The translations under genes and the position numbers were made by a program. Of a stretch of 64,000 nt of DNA, positions 11,585 to 21,165 are shown one piece after another. Each line of letters begins with the position of its first letter. Position 1 is the first letter of the stretch. Under the pieces are notes generated by a model. That model was given only the letters and a program-made list of their open reading frames with translations, ran no database searches and was not told where the DNA came from. This DNA comes from Stenotrophomonas sp. HITSZ_GD (lineage in GTDB: Bacteria > Pseudomonadota > Gammaproteobacteria > Xanthomonadales > Xanthomonadaceae): NCBI RefSeq assembly GCF_029543105.1, contig NZ_JARQXB010000007.1:122681-186680 (forward strand), in the 5' to 3' direction.

Positions 11585-11988
11585 CAGGCGCTGGTGGCTC
11601 CGTGCGGCCAGTGCGCCGGCAGGTCCGCTTCGTTTGGTCCGATGCTCGCGCGCAGCGTCAACGGCGCCGGGATGAGCTCCCCGTTCTCCAAGCGCCGTCC
11701 GCCATGCCGACGCCCGCCCGCTAGCGGCAGGCACGAGGTCGCTGGCGGATCGACACCGCCGCCGCTGCACGCCGCGCCTGGCCGCCGGTCACCGTCATCC
11801 GCCAGCCAATCGGTGGGCGCCAGCGACTGCATCCGCGCGACCACGCCTGCCATGATCGCCATCGACCTGCTCATGACCACGCGGGCGGCCGCCGGGCCGG
11901 TGGCGCCGCGCGATGTCGCCGTGGCCCACGCGCTCTTGGCACGCCAGTCCACACGCGCGCCCGCCTGACCCGTTTGCACCCCGTCCAA
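11584..11988 (-). pseudogene. Possible remnant of a LacI-family regulator
   Basis: This 412-base stretch between ssb and the MFS gene has no convincing intact gene. On the minus strand an open frame ends right at the ssb terminator with LENGELIPAPLTLRASIG and a short tail. That resembles the usual C-terminus of LacI/GalR repressors (LPxxLxVRASTGP). Further upstream, RVVMSRSMAIMAGVVARMQS faintly resembles the last helix region of such proteins, but no DNA-binding domain can be read. LacI regulators often sit divergent from MFS sugar transporters, as here. Weakly supported. Confidence 0.3.
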
Positions 11989-11996
11989 GGATCTTC

Positions 11997-13139
11997 ATGA
12001 CCCCTCGCCACAGCGCCCGCGCCGAACAGCACGCCACCCGCGCCGCCTTCTTCATGCCCGGCTTCGCCGTCTCGGTCTGGGCGCCCATCGTGCCCTTCGC
12101 CAAGGCGCGCGCCGGCCTGGACGAGGCCATGCTCGGCCTGGTGCTGCTGTGCCTGGGCGCCGGTTCGCTGCTGGCGATGCCGCTGGCCGGTGCGCTCACC
12201 GCGCGCCAGGGCTGCCGCAAGGTGATGCTGGGCTCGTTGCTGCTGATGTGCCTGACGCTGCCGCTGCTCGCGCTGGCCGGCTCGCCTTGGTGGCTGGGCG
12301 CGGTGCTGTTCGTGTTCGGGGCGGGCGTGGGGGCGATGGATTGCGCGATGAACCTGCAGGCGGTCGCGGTGGAGCGCCACGCCGGGCGCGCGATGATGTC
12401 CGGCTTCCATGCGTTCTACAGCATCGGCGGCTTCTGCGGCGCGGCGGCGATGACCGCGCTGCTGGCCGCGGCGGTGCCGCCCGTGTGGGCCGCGGCCGGC
12501 GCGGTGGTCGCGCTCATCGCGCTGGCGGCGTGCTCGGTGCCGTACTGGCATCGCGAGCGCATCGACCACGACGGCCCGCTGCTGGCGTGGCCGCACGGCT
12601 TCGTGTTGTTCCTCGGCGTGCTCGCCTTCGTCGTGTTCCTGGCCGAAGGCTCGATGCTGGACTGGAGCGCGGTGTTCCTGAGCGAGGTGCGCGGGGTCGA
12701 GCCCAGCCGCGCGGGCACGGGCTACGTGGTATTCGCCTTGAGCATGACGCTGGCGCGCCTGCTCGGCGACGGCGTGGTGGAGCGCCTGGGCCGCCAGCGC
12801 ACCGTGCTGGTGGGCGGCCTGCTCGCGGCCGCCGGCTTCCTGCTCGTCACGGTGGTGCCCGCCTGGCTGCCCGGCTTGCTCGGCTACGCGCTGGTGGGCA
12901 TCGGCTGCGCCAACATCGTGCCGGTGTTGTTTTCGCTGGCGGGCAACCAGCGCGCCATGCCCGAGGCGATGGCGATTCCGGGGATGAGCACGCTGGGCTA
13001 TGCCGGCGTGCTCGCCGGCCCGGCGTTGATCGGCTTTGTCGCGCATGCCTCCAGCCTGGTGTTCGCCTTCCTGTGCGTGGCGGTTGCATTGTTCGGCGTG
13101 GCGCTGTCGGCGCGCTGGCTGCGCGGCCAGGCGGAATAG
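11997..13139 (+). CDS. MFS transporter
   Basis: A 380-residue major facilitator with about 12 hydrophobic segments. Seen: GAGSLLAMPLAGALTARQG after helix 2 (a GxLaDrxGxr-like loop) and GAGVGAMDCAMNLQAVAVE in the fourth to fifth helix region, typical of the YbjJ/FucP-like subset. The start at MTPRHSARAEQ was chosen for an AAGGA just upstream; a longer in-frame version is possible. Substrate unknown; a sugar is suggested only by the decayed LacI-like neighbour. Inner membrane. Confidence 0.85.
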   Translation: MTPRHSARAEQHATRAAFFMPGFAVSVWAPIVPFAKARAGLDEAMLGLVLLCLGAGSLLAMPLAGALTARQGCRKVMLGSLLLMCLTLPLLALAGSPWWLGAVLFVFGAGVGAMDCAMNLQAVAVERHAGRAMMSGFHAFYSIGGFCGAAAMTALLAAAVPPVWAAAGAVVALIALAACSVPYWHRERIDHDGPLLAWPHGFVLFLGVLAFVVFLAEGSMLDWSAVFLSEVRGVEPSRAGTGYVVFALSMTLARLLGDGVVERLGRQRTVLVGGLLAAAGFLLVTVVPAWLPGLLGYALVGIGCANIVPVLFSLAGNQRAMPEAMAIPGMSTLGYAGVLAGPALIGFVAHASSLVFAFLCVAVALFGVALSARWLRGQAE

Positions 13140-13341
13140 TCGGCGCGTTGGGGAGGCCGGCCTGGCGCCATGCTTCAGCCAACCCGCGCTAGAGTATCCG
13201 TCCAGCCAGGAGACCTTCCGCCCGTGTGAGCCTCGATTCCCCGTAGACCCGGTCGCCGCGATGCCCGAGGGCGGGCGCGTGCCGCACCGGTTCCCGCCGC
13301 GCCGGCCTCGCCGTGCGCGCCGCACCTCACGGAGAATCCCC

Positions 13342-14964
13342 ATGGCTTCCGCGCATATCCGCGTATCGCACCTGAGTTTCGCCTGGCCGGACGGTACGCC
13401 CGTCCTGCACGACCTGTCCTTCACCCTCGGCGCCACGCGCACCGGCCTGGTGGCGCCCAACGGCGCCGGCAAAAGCACCCTGCTGCGGTTGCTGGCCGGC
13501 GAGCTGGCGCCGGCTGCCGGGCGCATCGCGCTGCACGGCCGGGTGGCCTGGCTGCCGCAGCAACTTGCCCTCGATCCCCGCCTGCAGGTGGCCGACGTAC
13601 TGGGCGTGGCCACGCAATTGCGCGCATTGGAGGCGGTGCATGCGGGCGCCGGCACGCTCGAGGATTTCGAGTGCGTGGGCTCCGACTGGGATCTTCGCGA
13701 GCGCATCGCGGCCACGCTGGCGCGGCTCGGGCTGGACGGCCTGTCGTTGCAGCGGCCGATGCGCACGCTCAGTGGTGGCGAAGCGATGTCGCTGGCGCTG
13801 GCGGCGCGCCTGCTGCAACGTCCCGACGTGCTGCTGCTCGACGAACCCAGCAACCATCTGGACGCCACCGCGCGCCGCCGCCTGTGCGACGTGCTGGCCG
13901 ACTGGCCCGGCTGCGTGTTGATCGCCAGCCACGATCGCAGGTTGCTTGATGGCATGGACCAGATCGCCGAGCTGCATCCGGACCACCTCGCGTTGCATGG
14001 CGGCGGCTGGCGCGAGTACCGCGAGGCGGCCGAAGCCGGCCAGCAGGCCGCCGAGCAGCGCGTGCGCCAGTTGCGCGGCGAAGTGCGCCGGCAGCAGCAG
14101 GCCCGCCAGCAGGCCCGCGAGCGGGCCGAACGGCGCAGCGCCCGCGCCGCGCACGGCGTGGCGGATGCGGGCCTGCCGCGCCTGGTCGCGGGCCTGCGGG
14201 CACGCGCCGCGCAGGTCTCCGCCGGCAAGACCGACGAGGTGCATGCCGATCGCCTCGCGCAGGCCCGCGCGCACCTGCGCGAAGCGGCGCAGGCGTTGGA
14301 GGGCGCCACGCCGCTCGCCCTGCCGTTGCCGGCCACGCGGGTACCCGCCGATCGCGTGCTGTTCCATGGGCAGGGCGTGCAGGTGTACCGCGATGGCCGC
14401 GCCGTGTTTGCCGGCGACGGCCTTGCGTTGACGATCCGCGGGCCCGAGCGGATTGCCCTGCAGGGCGACAACGGGGCGGGCAAGACGACGCTGCTGCAGC
14501 TGCTCGCCGGCGACCTGCCGCCCGCCGCGGGTAGCGTGCGGCGCGGCGCAGGGCGCATCGCCACGCTGTCGCAACGCCTCGAACTCCCCGACCCGCGGGC
14601 GAGCGTGGCCGAACATTTCGCCGCCGCCGCGCCCGGCATGGCGCCGGGCGAACGCGCGCGCCTGCTCGCGGGCCTGGGCTTTCGCGGCGAACGCACCGGC
14701 TTGCCGCTGGCCGCCCTCTCCGGCGGGGAGCGTCTGCGCGTGGTGCTGCTGTGCGTATTGCATGCCGAGCCGGCGCCGCAGCTGCTGCTGCTGGACGAGC
14801 CCACCAACAACCTGGACCTGGAGACCGTCGCGCAACTGGAGCAGGGCCTGCGGGCGCACGAGGGCGCGCTGGTGGTGGCCAGCCATGACGACGCCTTCCT
14901 CGATGCGATCGGGGTCACGCGGCGGTGGTGGCTGGCGGAGGGCAAGTTGCGGGAGCGCGCCTGA
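13342..14964 (+). CDS. ABC-F family ATPase
   Basis: A 540-residue protein with two ABC cassettes and no membrane segments. Cassette 1: Walker A APNGAGKST (about residue 39), signature LSGGEAMSLAL, Walker B LLLDEPSNHLD. Cassette 2: Walker A GDNGAGKTT, signature LSGGERLRVVL, Walker B LLLDEPTNNLD. Between them lies a charged helical linker of about 100 residues (RQQQARQQARERAERRSARA), the P-site interaction motif region of ABC-F proteins. Family role: ribosome-associated translation factors, some giving antibiotic protection. Which subtype cannot be told. The start at MASAHIRVSHLSF follows a CGGAGAA ribosome site. Confidence 0.92.
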   Translation: MASAHIRVSHLSFAWPDGTPVLHDLSFTLGATRTGLVAPNGAGKSTLLRLLAGELAPAAGRIALHGRVAWLPQQLALDPRLQVADVLGVATQLRALEAVHAGAGTLEDFECVGSDWDLRERIAATLARLGLDGLSLQRPMRTLSGGEAMSLALAARLLQRPDVLLLDEPSNHLDATARRRLCDVLADWPGCVLIASHDRRLLDGMDQIAELHPDHLALHGGGWREYREAAEAGQQAAEQRVRQLRGEVRRQQQARQQARERAERRSARAAHGVADAGLPRLVAGLRARAAQVSAGKTDEVHADRLAQARAHLREAAQALEGATPLALPLPATRVPADRVLFHGQGVQVYRDGRAVFAGDGLALTIRGPERIALQGDNGAGKTTLLQLLAGDLPPAAGSVRRGAGRIATLSQRLELPDPRASVAEHFAAAAPGMAPGERARLLAGLGFRGERTGLPLAALSGGERLRVVLLCVLHAEPAPQLLLLDEPTNNLDLETVAQLEQGLRAHEGALVVASHDDAFLDAIGVTRRWWLAEGKLRERA

Positions 14965-15121
14965 GCCCGCGCCCGGCGACGTGCATCACGATCACGCGGG
15001 TGCGCGTCCGTTCGGCGCTTGGCGGCCGCACGGGGACTTGCTAGCGTTCACCGGCCACGCCAGGAGGCGGGGGGGCACCGGCGGATGCCGGTGGGAGACG
15101 GAAGAGAATCCGGGGGATCGA

Positions 15122-17089
15122 ATGAAGAAGTGGAATCTCGGCGCAGCGGTCCTGCTCGCCGTGTCGGGTGCTGCCAGCGCCCAGGTCGACGTGGACGCGT
15201 ACATCAAGAAGGACCAGTTCACCGACATCAAGCTCTCGCCGACCGGTGAGTACATCGCCGCCACCGTGCCGCTGGAGGACCGCACGATGCTGGCGATCCT
15301 GCGCCGCTCGGACAATGCGATGACCGCCAAGTTCGGCCTCGGCCAGAATACGCACGTGCAGGACTTCAGCTGGTCGAGCGACAAGCGCGTGGTGATCGAG
15401 ATCGGCCAGAAGTACGGCCTGCTCGAACGGCCGCAGGGGACCGGCGAGCTGTATGCCATCGACGCGGACGACAACAAGCCGCAGATCCTGATCGGCTACC
15501 GCGCCGAAGGCAGCGGGCTGGGCACCCGGATCCAGACGCGCAAGGCCGAGCTGGTCGGTGCCAGCATCGTCGACCTGTTGCCTAACGACGAGCGCAACAT
15601 CATCGTCAACGTGTGGGGCGCGGGCGAAGCGCGCTTCACCAGTGCCGAGCGGCTGGATACCACGACCGGTGGCCGTTTCCCGCTGGTCAAGTCGCCGGTG
15701 CGCAGCAGCGAATTTGCGACCGACAACGCCGGGGTGGTGCGCTTCGCCTGGGGCAGCGCCTCGGACAACGTGAACAAGCTGTACTACCGCGATGGCGAGG
15801 GCGGCGAGTGGCGCATGGTGCACGACGAGGGGCAGGCAGGCACAATCGAATGGCCGGTCGGGTTCTCCGAGGACAACCGGATTGCCTACCTCCAAGTGCA
15901 GAACCCAAAGGGGCCCGATGCCATCGTCGCCTGGGACATCGCAGCCGACACCCGCAAGGTGGTGTTGCAGGATGCCGTGGCCGACCCTGCCGAGATCCTC
16001 TATCGGCCCAACAGCCAGGTGCCGGTGGGCGCGCTGGTGCGTGGCGAGAAACCCAAGTCGGTCTTCTTCGAGCCGGAAGGCGCGGACGCGCGGCTGTACC
16101 ACAGCCTTGAGGCGGCCTTCGGCAGCGCGGTGCTGATCACTTCCACCGACAAGACCGGCAACCTGTTGCTGGTGAAGAGCTGGACGGACGGCAACCCCGG
16201 CGATTTCTACCTGTTCGACAAGGCGGCCAAGAAGGCCAGCCACGTGGCCAGCCGGAAGGCCTGGTTCGATCCGGACAAGACCGCGCAGGCGGAACCGATC
16301 ACGCTGAAAGCGCGCGATGGCCTCACGTTGCATGGCTATATCACCCGCCCGCGCGGCAGTGCCGGCAAGGCACTGCCCATGGTGGTGATGCCGCATGGCG
16401 GTCCGTTCGGCGAGGAAGATGTCTGGGCCTTCGACACGGACGCGCAAATGCTGGCCGCCGCCGGTTACGCGGTGCTGCAGGTGAACTTCCGCGGCTCGGG
16501 CAACTACGGGCGTGCGTTCCGGCAGGCCGGCGCGCAGCAGTGGGGCGGCACGATGCAGGACGACGTGACCGACGCAACGAAGTGGGCCATCCAGCAGGGC
16601 TATGCCGACGCATCGCGCGTGTGCATCTACGGCGCCAGCTACGGCGCCTATGCCGCATTGATGGGCGTGGCGAAGGAGCCGGGCCTGTACAAGTGCGCGG
16701 CGGGCTACGTCGGCATCTACGACCTGCCGATGATGTTCTCCGGGGGCGACATCCAGGACACCTTGGGCGGGCAGACCTACCTGCGCGAGTGGGTCGGCGA
16801 TCCGGCGCAGCTGTCGAAGGTCTCCCCGGTCAATCTCGCCGCGCAGATCAAGGTGCCGGTTTTCCTGGCAGCGGGTGGCGAGGACAAGCGCGCGCCCATC
16901 GAGCACAGCCGCAAGATGGAAGCGGCCCTGCGCAAGGCCGGCGTGCCGGTGCAGACGCTGTACTACCCGACCGAAGGCCACGGCTTCTACACCCCGGACC
17001 ACCAGCGCGAGTACTACACGCAGCTGTTGGCGTTCCTGTCCAGGTCGCTGGGCGGGCAGCCGGCCAAGGCCGCGGGCGCGCAGCCCTGA
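15122..17089 (+). CDS. S9 (prolyl oligopeptidase) family serine peptidase, tandem copy 1
   Basis: A 655-residue secreted peptidase. The signal peptide is MKKWNLGAAVLLAVSGAASA. A beta-propeller-like half covers about residues 20-400 and the catalytic alpha/beta-hydrolase domain starts near 410 (MVVMPHGGPFG). Catalytic Ser 506 lies in YGASYGAY, the Asp in GGEDKRAPIEHS and the His in PTEGHGFY. S9 enzymes cleave short peptides, often after Pro or Ala. The next gene is a close paralogue whose 3' third is nearly identical at the DNA level. Likely a periplasmic or outer-membrane-side peptide degrader; exact specificity unknown. Confidence 0.92.
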   Translation: MKKWNLGAAVLLAVSGAASAQVDVDAYIKKDQFTDIKLSPTGEYIAATVPLEDRTMLAILRRSDNAMTAKFGLGQNTHVQDFSWSSDKRVVIEIGQKYGLLERPQGTGELYAIDADDNKPQILIGYRAEGSGLGTRIQTRKAELVGASIVDLLPNDERNIIVNVWGAGEARFTSAERLDTTTGGRFPLVKSPVRSSEFATDNAGVVRFAWGSASDNVNKLYYRDGEGGEWRMVHDEGQAGTIEWPVGFSEDNRIAYLQVQNPKGPDAIVAWDIAADTRKVVLQDAVADPAEILYRPNSQVPVGALVRGEKPKSVFFEPEGADARLYHSLEAAFGSAVLITSTDKTGNLLLVKSWTDGNPGDFYLFDKAAKKASHVASRKAWFDPDKTAQAEPITLKARDGLTLHGYITRPRGSAGKALPMVVMPHGGPFGEEDVWAFDTDAQMLAAAGYAVLQVNFRGSGNYGRAFRQAGAQQWGGTMQDDVTDATKWAIQQGYADASRVCIYGASYGAYAALMGVAKEPGLYKCAAGYVGIYDLPMMFSGGDIQDTLGGQTYLREWVGDPAQLSKVSPVNLAAQIKVPVFLAAGGEDKRAPIEHSRKMEAALRKAGVPVQTLYYPTEGHGFYTPDHQREYYTQLLAFLSRSLGGQPAKAAGAQP

Positions 17090-17173
17090 GCCGCGCACCC
17101 GGCGATTGAGCAGTCCCAGGCGGCGGCATCGGGAGATGCCGCCGAGCTTTCTTCGCACTCCACGGGGATTCCC

Positions 17174-19147
17174 ATGAAGCATTCGATTCCAGCGCTCGCG
17201 CTGCTGTGCTCGCTGGCTTTTGCGGCCGGTGCGGCGCACGCGCAGGTAGACATCGACGCCTACATCAAGCGCGACAAGTTCACCAACATCAAGCTCTCGC
17301 CCACGGGCGAATACCTTGCCGCGACGCTGCCGCTGGAGGACCGCACCGTGCTGGTGATCCTCCGTCGCGCCGACAATTCGGTATCGAGCAAGTTCACGCC
17401 GGAGAAGAACGGGCACGTCGGCGCGTTCGACTGGTCAGGCGACCGCCGCGTGGTGTTCGACGTGAACAAGAAGTCCGGCCTGCTCGATACGCCGCAGAAG
17501 ACCTACGAGCTCTACAAGCTGGACGTGGACGGCAGCCCGGACATCCTGATCGGCGTGGGCAAGGCCAACAAGGCCACGGACGCGCACAAGGCTGCGCGTA
17601 CCACCGCCTATGTCGGCGCCCAGGTCGTGGACCTGCTGCCGGACGACGAGCGTTATGCCGTCATCAACGTGCTGGAGCCGGGCGAGGCACGCTATACCAG
17701 CGCCGAGCGACTCGACCTGCAAAGCGGGCGGCGCTCGCCGATCACCCGCTCGCCGGTGCGCAACAGCCAGTTCGCCACCGACAATGCCGGCGTGGTGCGC
17801 TTCGCCTGGGGCAGCGATGTCAGCAACAACCAGCTGCTGTACTACCGCGACGGCGACGGCGCGCAGTGGCGCATGATCCACAGCGAGATCGAGGCGGGCG
17901 GCCAGGCCATGCCGCTCGGTTTCTCCGAGGACAACCGCATTGCCTACCTGGAAGTGGAGAACCGCAAGGGCCCCGACGCCATCGTGGCGTGGGACATCGC
18001 CGCCGACACGCGCAAGGTCGTGCTGCAGGATGCCGTCGCCGACCCGGGTACGATCCTTTATCGACCCAACAGCCAGGTGCCCGTGGGTGCGCTGGTGACT
18101 GGCGACAAGACCAAGTCGGTGTTCTTCGAGCCGGAAGGCGCCGACGCGCGCCTGTACCACAGCCTCGAAGCCGCCTTCGGCAGCGCCGTGCATGTCACCT
18201 CCACCGACAAGGCCGGCAACCTGCTGCTGGTGCAGAGTTGGACGGACCGTAATCCGGGCGACTTCTACCTGTTCGACAAGGCGGCGAAGAAAGCCGAGCA
18301 CGTGGTCGGGCGCCGCGACTGGTTCGACCCGGCAAAGATGGCGCAGGCCGAGCCGATCGCGCTGAAGGCGCGCGATGGCCTGGTGTTGCATGGTTACCTC
18401 ACCCGGCCCGCCGGCAGCCAGGGCAAGGCGCTGCCGATGGTGATGATGCCGCATGGCGGCCCGTTCGGCGTCTTCGATGGCTGGGCGTTCGATGGCGAGG
18501 CGCAGATGCTCGCCAGCGCCGGCTACGCGGTGCTGCAGGTCAACTTCCGTGGCTCGGGCAACTACGGGCGCGCGTTCGAGAACGCGGGCGCCCAGCAGTG
18601 GGGCGGCACGATGCAGGACGACGTGACCGACGCAACGAAGTGGGCCATCCAGCAGGGCTATGCGGACGCGAACCGGATCTGCATCTACGGCGCCAGCTAC
18701 GGTGCCTACGCCGCATTGATGGGCGTGGCGAAGGAGCCGGGCCTGTACAAGTGCGCAGCGGGCTACGTCGGCATCTACGACCTGTCGATGATGTTCTCCG
18801 GCGGCGACGTGCGCGAAACCCTGCGCGGTGAAACCTACCTGCGCGAGTGGATCGGCGACCCGGCGCAGCTGTCGAAGGTCTCCCCGGTCAATCTCGCCAC
18901 GCAGATCAAGGTGCCGGTTTTTCTGGCGGCCGGTGGCGAGGACAAGCGCGCGCCCATCGAGCACAGCCGCAAGATGGAAGCGGCCCTGCGCAAGGCCGGC
19001 GTGCCGGTGCAGACGCTGTACTACCCGACCGAAGGCCACGGCTTCTACACCCCGGACCACCAGCGCGAGTACTACACGCAGCTGCTGGCGTTCCTGTCCA
19101 GGTCGCTGGGCGGGCAGCCGGCCAAGGCCGCGGGCGCGCAGCCCTGA
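17174..19147 (+). CDS. S9 (prolyl oligopeptidase) family serine peptidase, tandem copy 2
   Basis: A 657-residue paralogue of the preceding gene, same strand, 84 bases downstream. The signal peptide is MKHSIPALALLCSLAFAAGAAHA. Catalytic Ser 508 lies in YGASYGAY, Asp in GGEDKRAPIEHS and His in PTEGHGFY. The first half differs from copy 1 by many substitutions, whereas the last about 210 bases differ by a single synonymous base. That pattern indicates gene conversion or recent partial homogenisation. Both triads are intact, so both copies are probably active. Confidence 0.92.
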   Translation: MKHSIPALALLCSLAFAAGAAHAQVDIDAYIKRDKFTNIKLSPTGEYLAATLPLEDRTVLVILRRADNSVSSKFTPEKNGHVGAFDWSGDRRVVFDVNKKSGLLDTPQKTYELYKLDVDGSPDILIGVGKANKATDAHKAARTTAYVGAQVVDLLPDDERYAVINVLEPGEARYTSAERLDLQSGRRSPITRSPVRNSQFATDNAGVVRFAWGSDVSNNQLLYYRDGDGAQWRMIHSEIEAGGQAMPLGFSEDNRIAYLEVENRKGPDAIVAWDIAADTRKVVLQDAVADPGTILYRPNSQVPVGALVTGDKTKSVFFEPEGADARLYHSLEAAFGSAVHVTSTDKAGNLLLVQSWTDRNPGDFYLFDKAAKKAEHVVGRRDWFDPAKMAQAEPIALKARDGLVLHGYLTRPAGSQGKALPMVMMPHGGPFGVFDGWAFDGEAQMLASAGYAVLQVNFRGSGNYGRAFENAGAQQWGGTMQDDVTDATKWAIQQGYADANRICIYGASYGAYAALMGVAKEPGLYKCAAGYVGIYDLSMMFSGGDVRETLRGETYLREWIGDPAQLSKVSPVNLATQIKVPVFLAAGGEDKRAPIEHSRKMEAALRKAGVPVQTLYYPTEGHGFYTPDHQREYYTQLLAFLSRSLGGQPAKAAGAQP

Positions 19148-19160
19148 GCACACCGGAGTA

Positions 19161-19178
19161 GGGCGCCTTCGGGCGCCC
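19161..19178. terminator. Hairpin between convergent genes
   Basis: A 7-bp GC stem (GGGCGCC 19161-19167, GGCGCCC 19172-19178) with a TTCG tetraloop lies 13 bases after the second S9 peptidase and 68 bases beyond the POT gene's 3' end. It has no T-run; it may act for both convergent genes. Confidence 0.5.
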
Positions 19179-19245
19179 CTGCGCACTCCCGGGCGGAAAC
19201 GCTCAGCCGCGACCGCGCACGTGCCGGTCGCGGCGAGGCGCTCGG

Positions 19246-21006
19246 CTACCGAACCCCATGCATCGCGCGCCGCAGCCACGGCGCGCACAGCAGCGCGATC
19301 ACGCCGCACGCCAGGCCGATCCACATCATCAGCCAGAACAGGTGCGCGTAGCTGGCCGACGCCTGCACCAGGTCCATCTGCCCATCCTCGGGCACGTCGA
19401 TGGCGGCGAGCTTGCCGAACAGCGCGGCCAGCGCCTCGGAAAACGCGGTGGCGAGGAACCAGGTGCCCATCATCAGGCTGACCACGCGCGGCACCGCCAG
19501 CTGCGTCACCGCCGACAGGCCCACCGGCGCCAGGCACATCTCGCCGACTTCCAGCACCAGGTAGGCCAACACCAGCCACCACACGCTGGCGATCGCGCCG
19601 GTCGCGCCGACCTGCTGCGCGGCCAGCGCCAACGGCACGAACGACAACCCGGCGAAGATCAGCCCCAGCGCCGACTTCACCGGCTTGGAGGGATCGGCGC
19701 GGCGCCGGTCCAGCCAGGCCCACAGCGCGGCGAACAGCGGCGCCAGCAGCACCAGGAACAACGCGCCCAGGTAGGTGAGCGAGCCGGCGGTCTGCGGCAG
19801 CACGATGCAGTCGCGCACCAGAAACACCAGCATCAGCGCGGTGACGCCGACGAACAGCATGCGCGGTGCGCGCGAAGCGGCGTGGCGGTCGGACATCGTG
19901 GCGGCCACCGCGAAGCCCAGCGGGGCCAGCAGCAGCGAGGCGATCGACCACGGCAGCGGCGTGCCGTCGCGGATCACCAGGCTCGGCGCGACGTCCTTGG
20001 TCAGCAAGCGGTCGGTGAAGGTGACCCAGGAGCCATACGTCTGCTCGTAGAGGGTGAAGAACACCAGCGCCATGAAGATCAGCGCCAGCAGCGCCCACAT
20101 CTGCCCGCGCTGCACTGGCGTGCAGCGGGCGCCGGTGAACCACGCGAACCACAGCAGCACGCCGCCCAGCACGACCAGCATGAGCACCAGCGCCAGGCTG
20201 ATTTCACCGCCGATGGAAGCCACCCCGTTGGCGGCAGCCCACATCAGCGCGGCAATCGGGAACACCGAGAGCACCGCGCCGCCATAGATCAGCCATTCGC
20301 GCGGCAGGCCGAACACGCGCTCGCGCAGCGTCGCCGGCGCCGGCGGTTCGGCATGGCCGTGCAGGTACTTCTGGCCCCACAGGAACATCGCCAGGCCCAG
20401 CAGCATGCCGATGCCGGCCGCGCCGAAACCGTACTTCCAGCCGTAGGCCTCGCCGAGGAAGCCGCACACCAGCGAGGCGAACAGCGCGCCGAGGTTGATG
20501 CCGGCGTAGAACAGCGAGAAGCCCGAATCCCGGCGCGGGTCGTTCTCGGCATACAGCCGCCCGACGATGGTGGAGATGTTCGGCTTCATGAAGCCGACGC
20601 CGGCGATGATCAGCGCCAGCGAGAGGTAGGTGACCCACAGCGCACCCTCGTCGCGCACCACCGCGCCGGCCACACGCGTGGCCGCATGCCCTTCCACCGC
20701 CATGCCGACGTGGCCCAGCACCAGCAGCAGGCTGCCAAAGGTCACCGCCTTGCGCATGCCCAGCCAGCGGTCGGCCAGCAGGCCGCCGATCACCGGCATG
20801 CAGTACACCAGCCCGCCGTAGGCGCCGAGCAGGTCCAGGCCGGCGGCATCGCCGAACAGGTGGTGCTTGGTGAGGTAGAGCAGCAGCAACGCCTTCATGC
20901 CGTAGAAGGAGAAGCGCTCCCACATCTCGGTGAAGAAGCAGACGTACACGCCCTTGGGGTGGCCGAGGAAATCGTCGGAGCGGGGCAGGGCGGCGGTGGC
21001 GGTCAT
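19246..21006 (-). CDS. POT/PTR family proton-dependent oligopeptide transporter
   Basis: A 586-residue peptide symporter with 12-14 membrane helices. Seen: the POT signature region FFTEMWERFSFYGMKALLLLYL (the ExxER-type motif in helix 1), GLLADRWLGMRKAV, and FSLFYAGINLGALFASLVCGFLGE matching the PTR2 motif FYxxINxG. It imports di- and tripeptides with protons. The start at MTATAALPRSDDF was chosen because the helix-1 motif then sits about 20 residues in; an upstream ATG adds 30 unlikely residues. It is divergent from the OPT transporter gene. Confidence 0.94.
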   Translation of the reverse strand: MTATAALPRSDDFLGHPKGVYVCFFTEMWERFSFYGMKALLLLYLTKHHLFGDAAGLDLLGAYGGLVYCMPVIGGLLADRWLGMRKAVTFGSLLLVLGHVGMAVEGHAATRVAGAVVRDEGALWVTYLSLALIIAGVGFMKPNISTIVGRLYAENDPRRDSGFSLFYAGINLGALFASLVCGFLGEAYGWKYGFGAAGIGMLLGLAMFLWGQKYLHGHAEPPAPATLRERVFGLPREWLIYGGAVLSVFPIAALMWAAANGVASIGGEISLALVLMLVVLGGVLLWFAWFTGARCTPVQRGQMWALLALIFMALVFFTLYEQTYGSWVTFTDRLLTKDVAPSLVIRDGTPLPWSIASLLLAPLGFAVAATMSDRHAASRAPRMLFVGVTALMLVFLVRDCIVLPQTAGSLTYLGALFLVLLAPLFAALWAWLDRRRADPSKPVKSALGLIFAGLSFVPLALAAQQVGATGAIASVWWLVLAYLVLEVGEMCLAPVGLSAVTQLAVPRVVSLMMGTWFLATAFSEALAALFGKLAAIDVPEDGQMDLVQASASYAHLFWLMMWIGLACGVIALLCAPWLRRAMHGVR

Positions 21007-21165
21007 GCGGGCGGCGGCGGGCGAAAGGGCGGGAGTATAGAAGGGCCGGATGTGCCGGGTTTGCCGGCGCGGCGCGGGAGGCACTTTCACCTGCAACTGG
21101 ACAGGAAATCGGCCAGCGGCTAGCGTGGCCCGGATTTTTTGTCATTCCTTACCCAGGGGGTTTCC

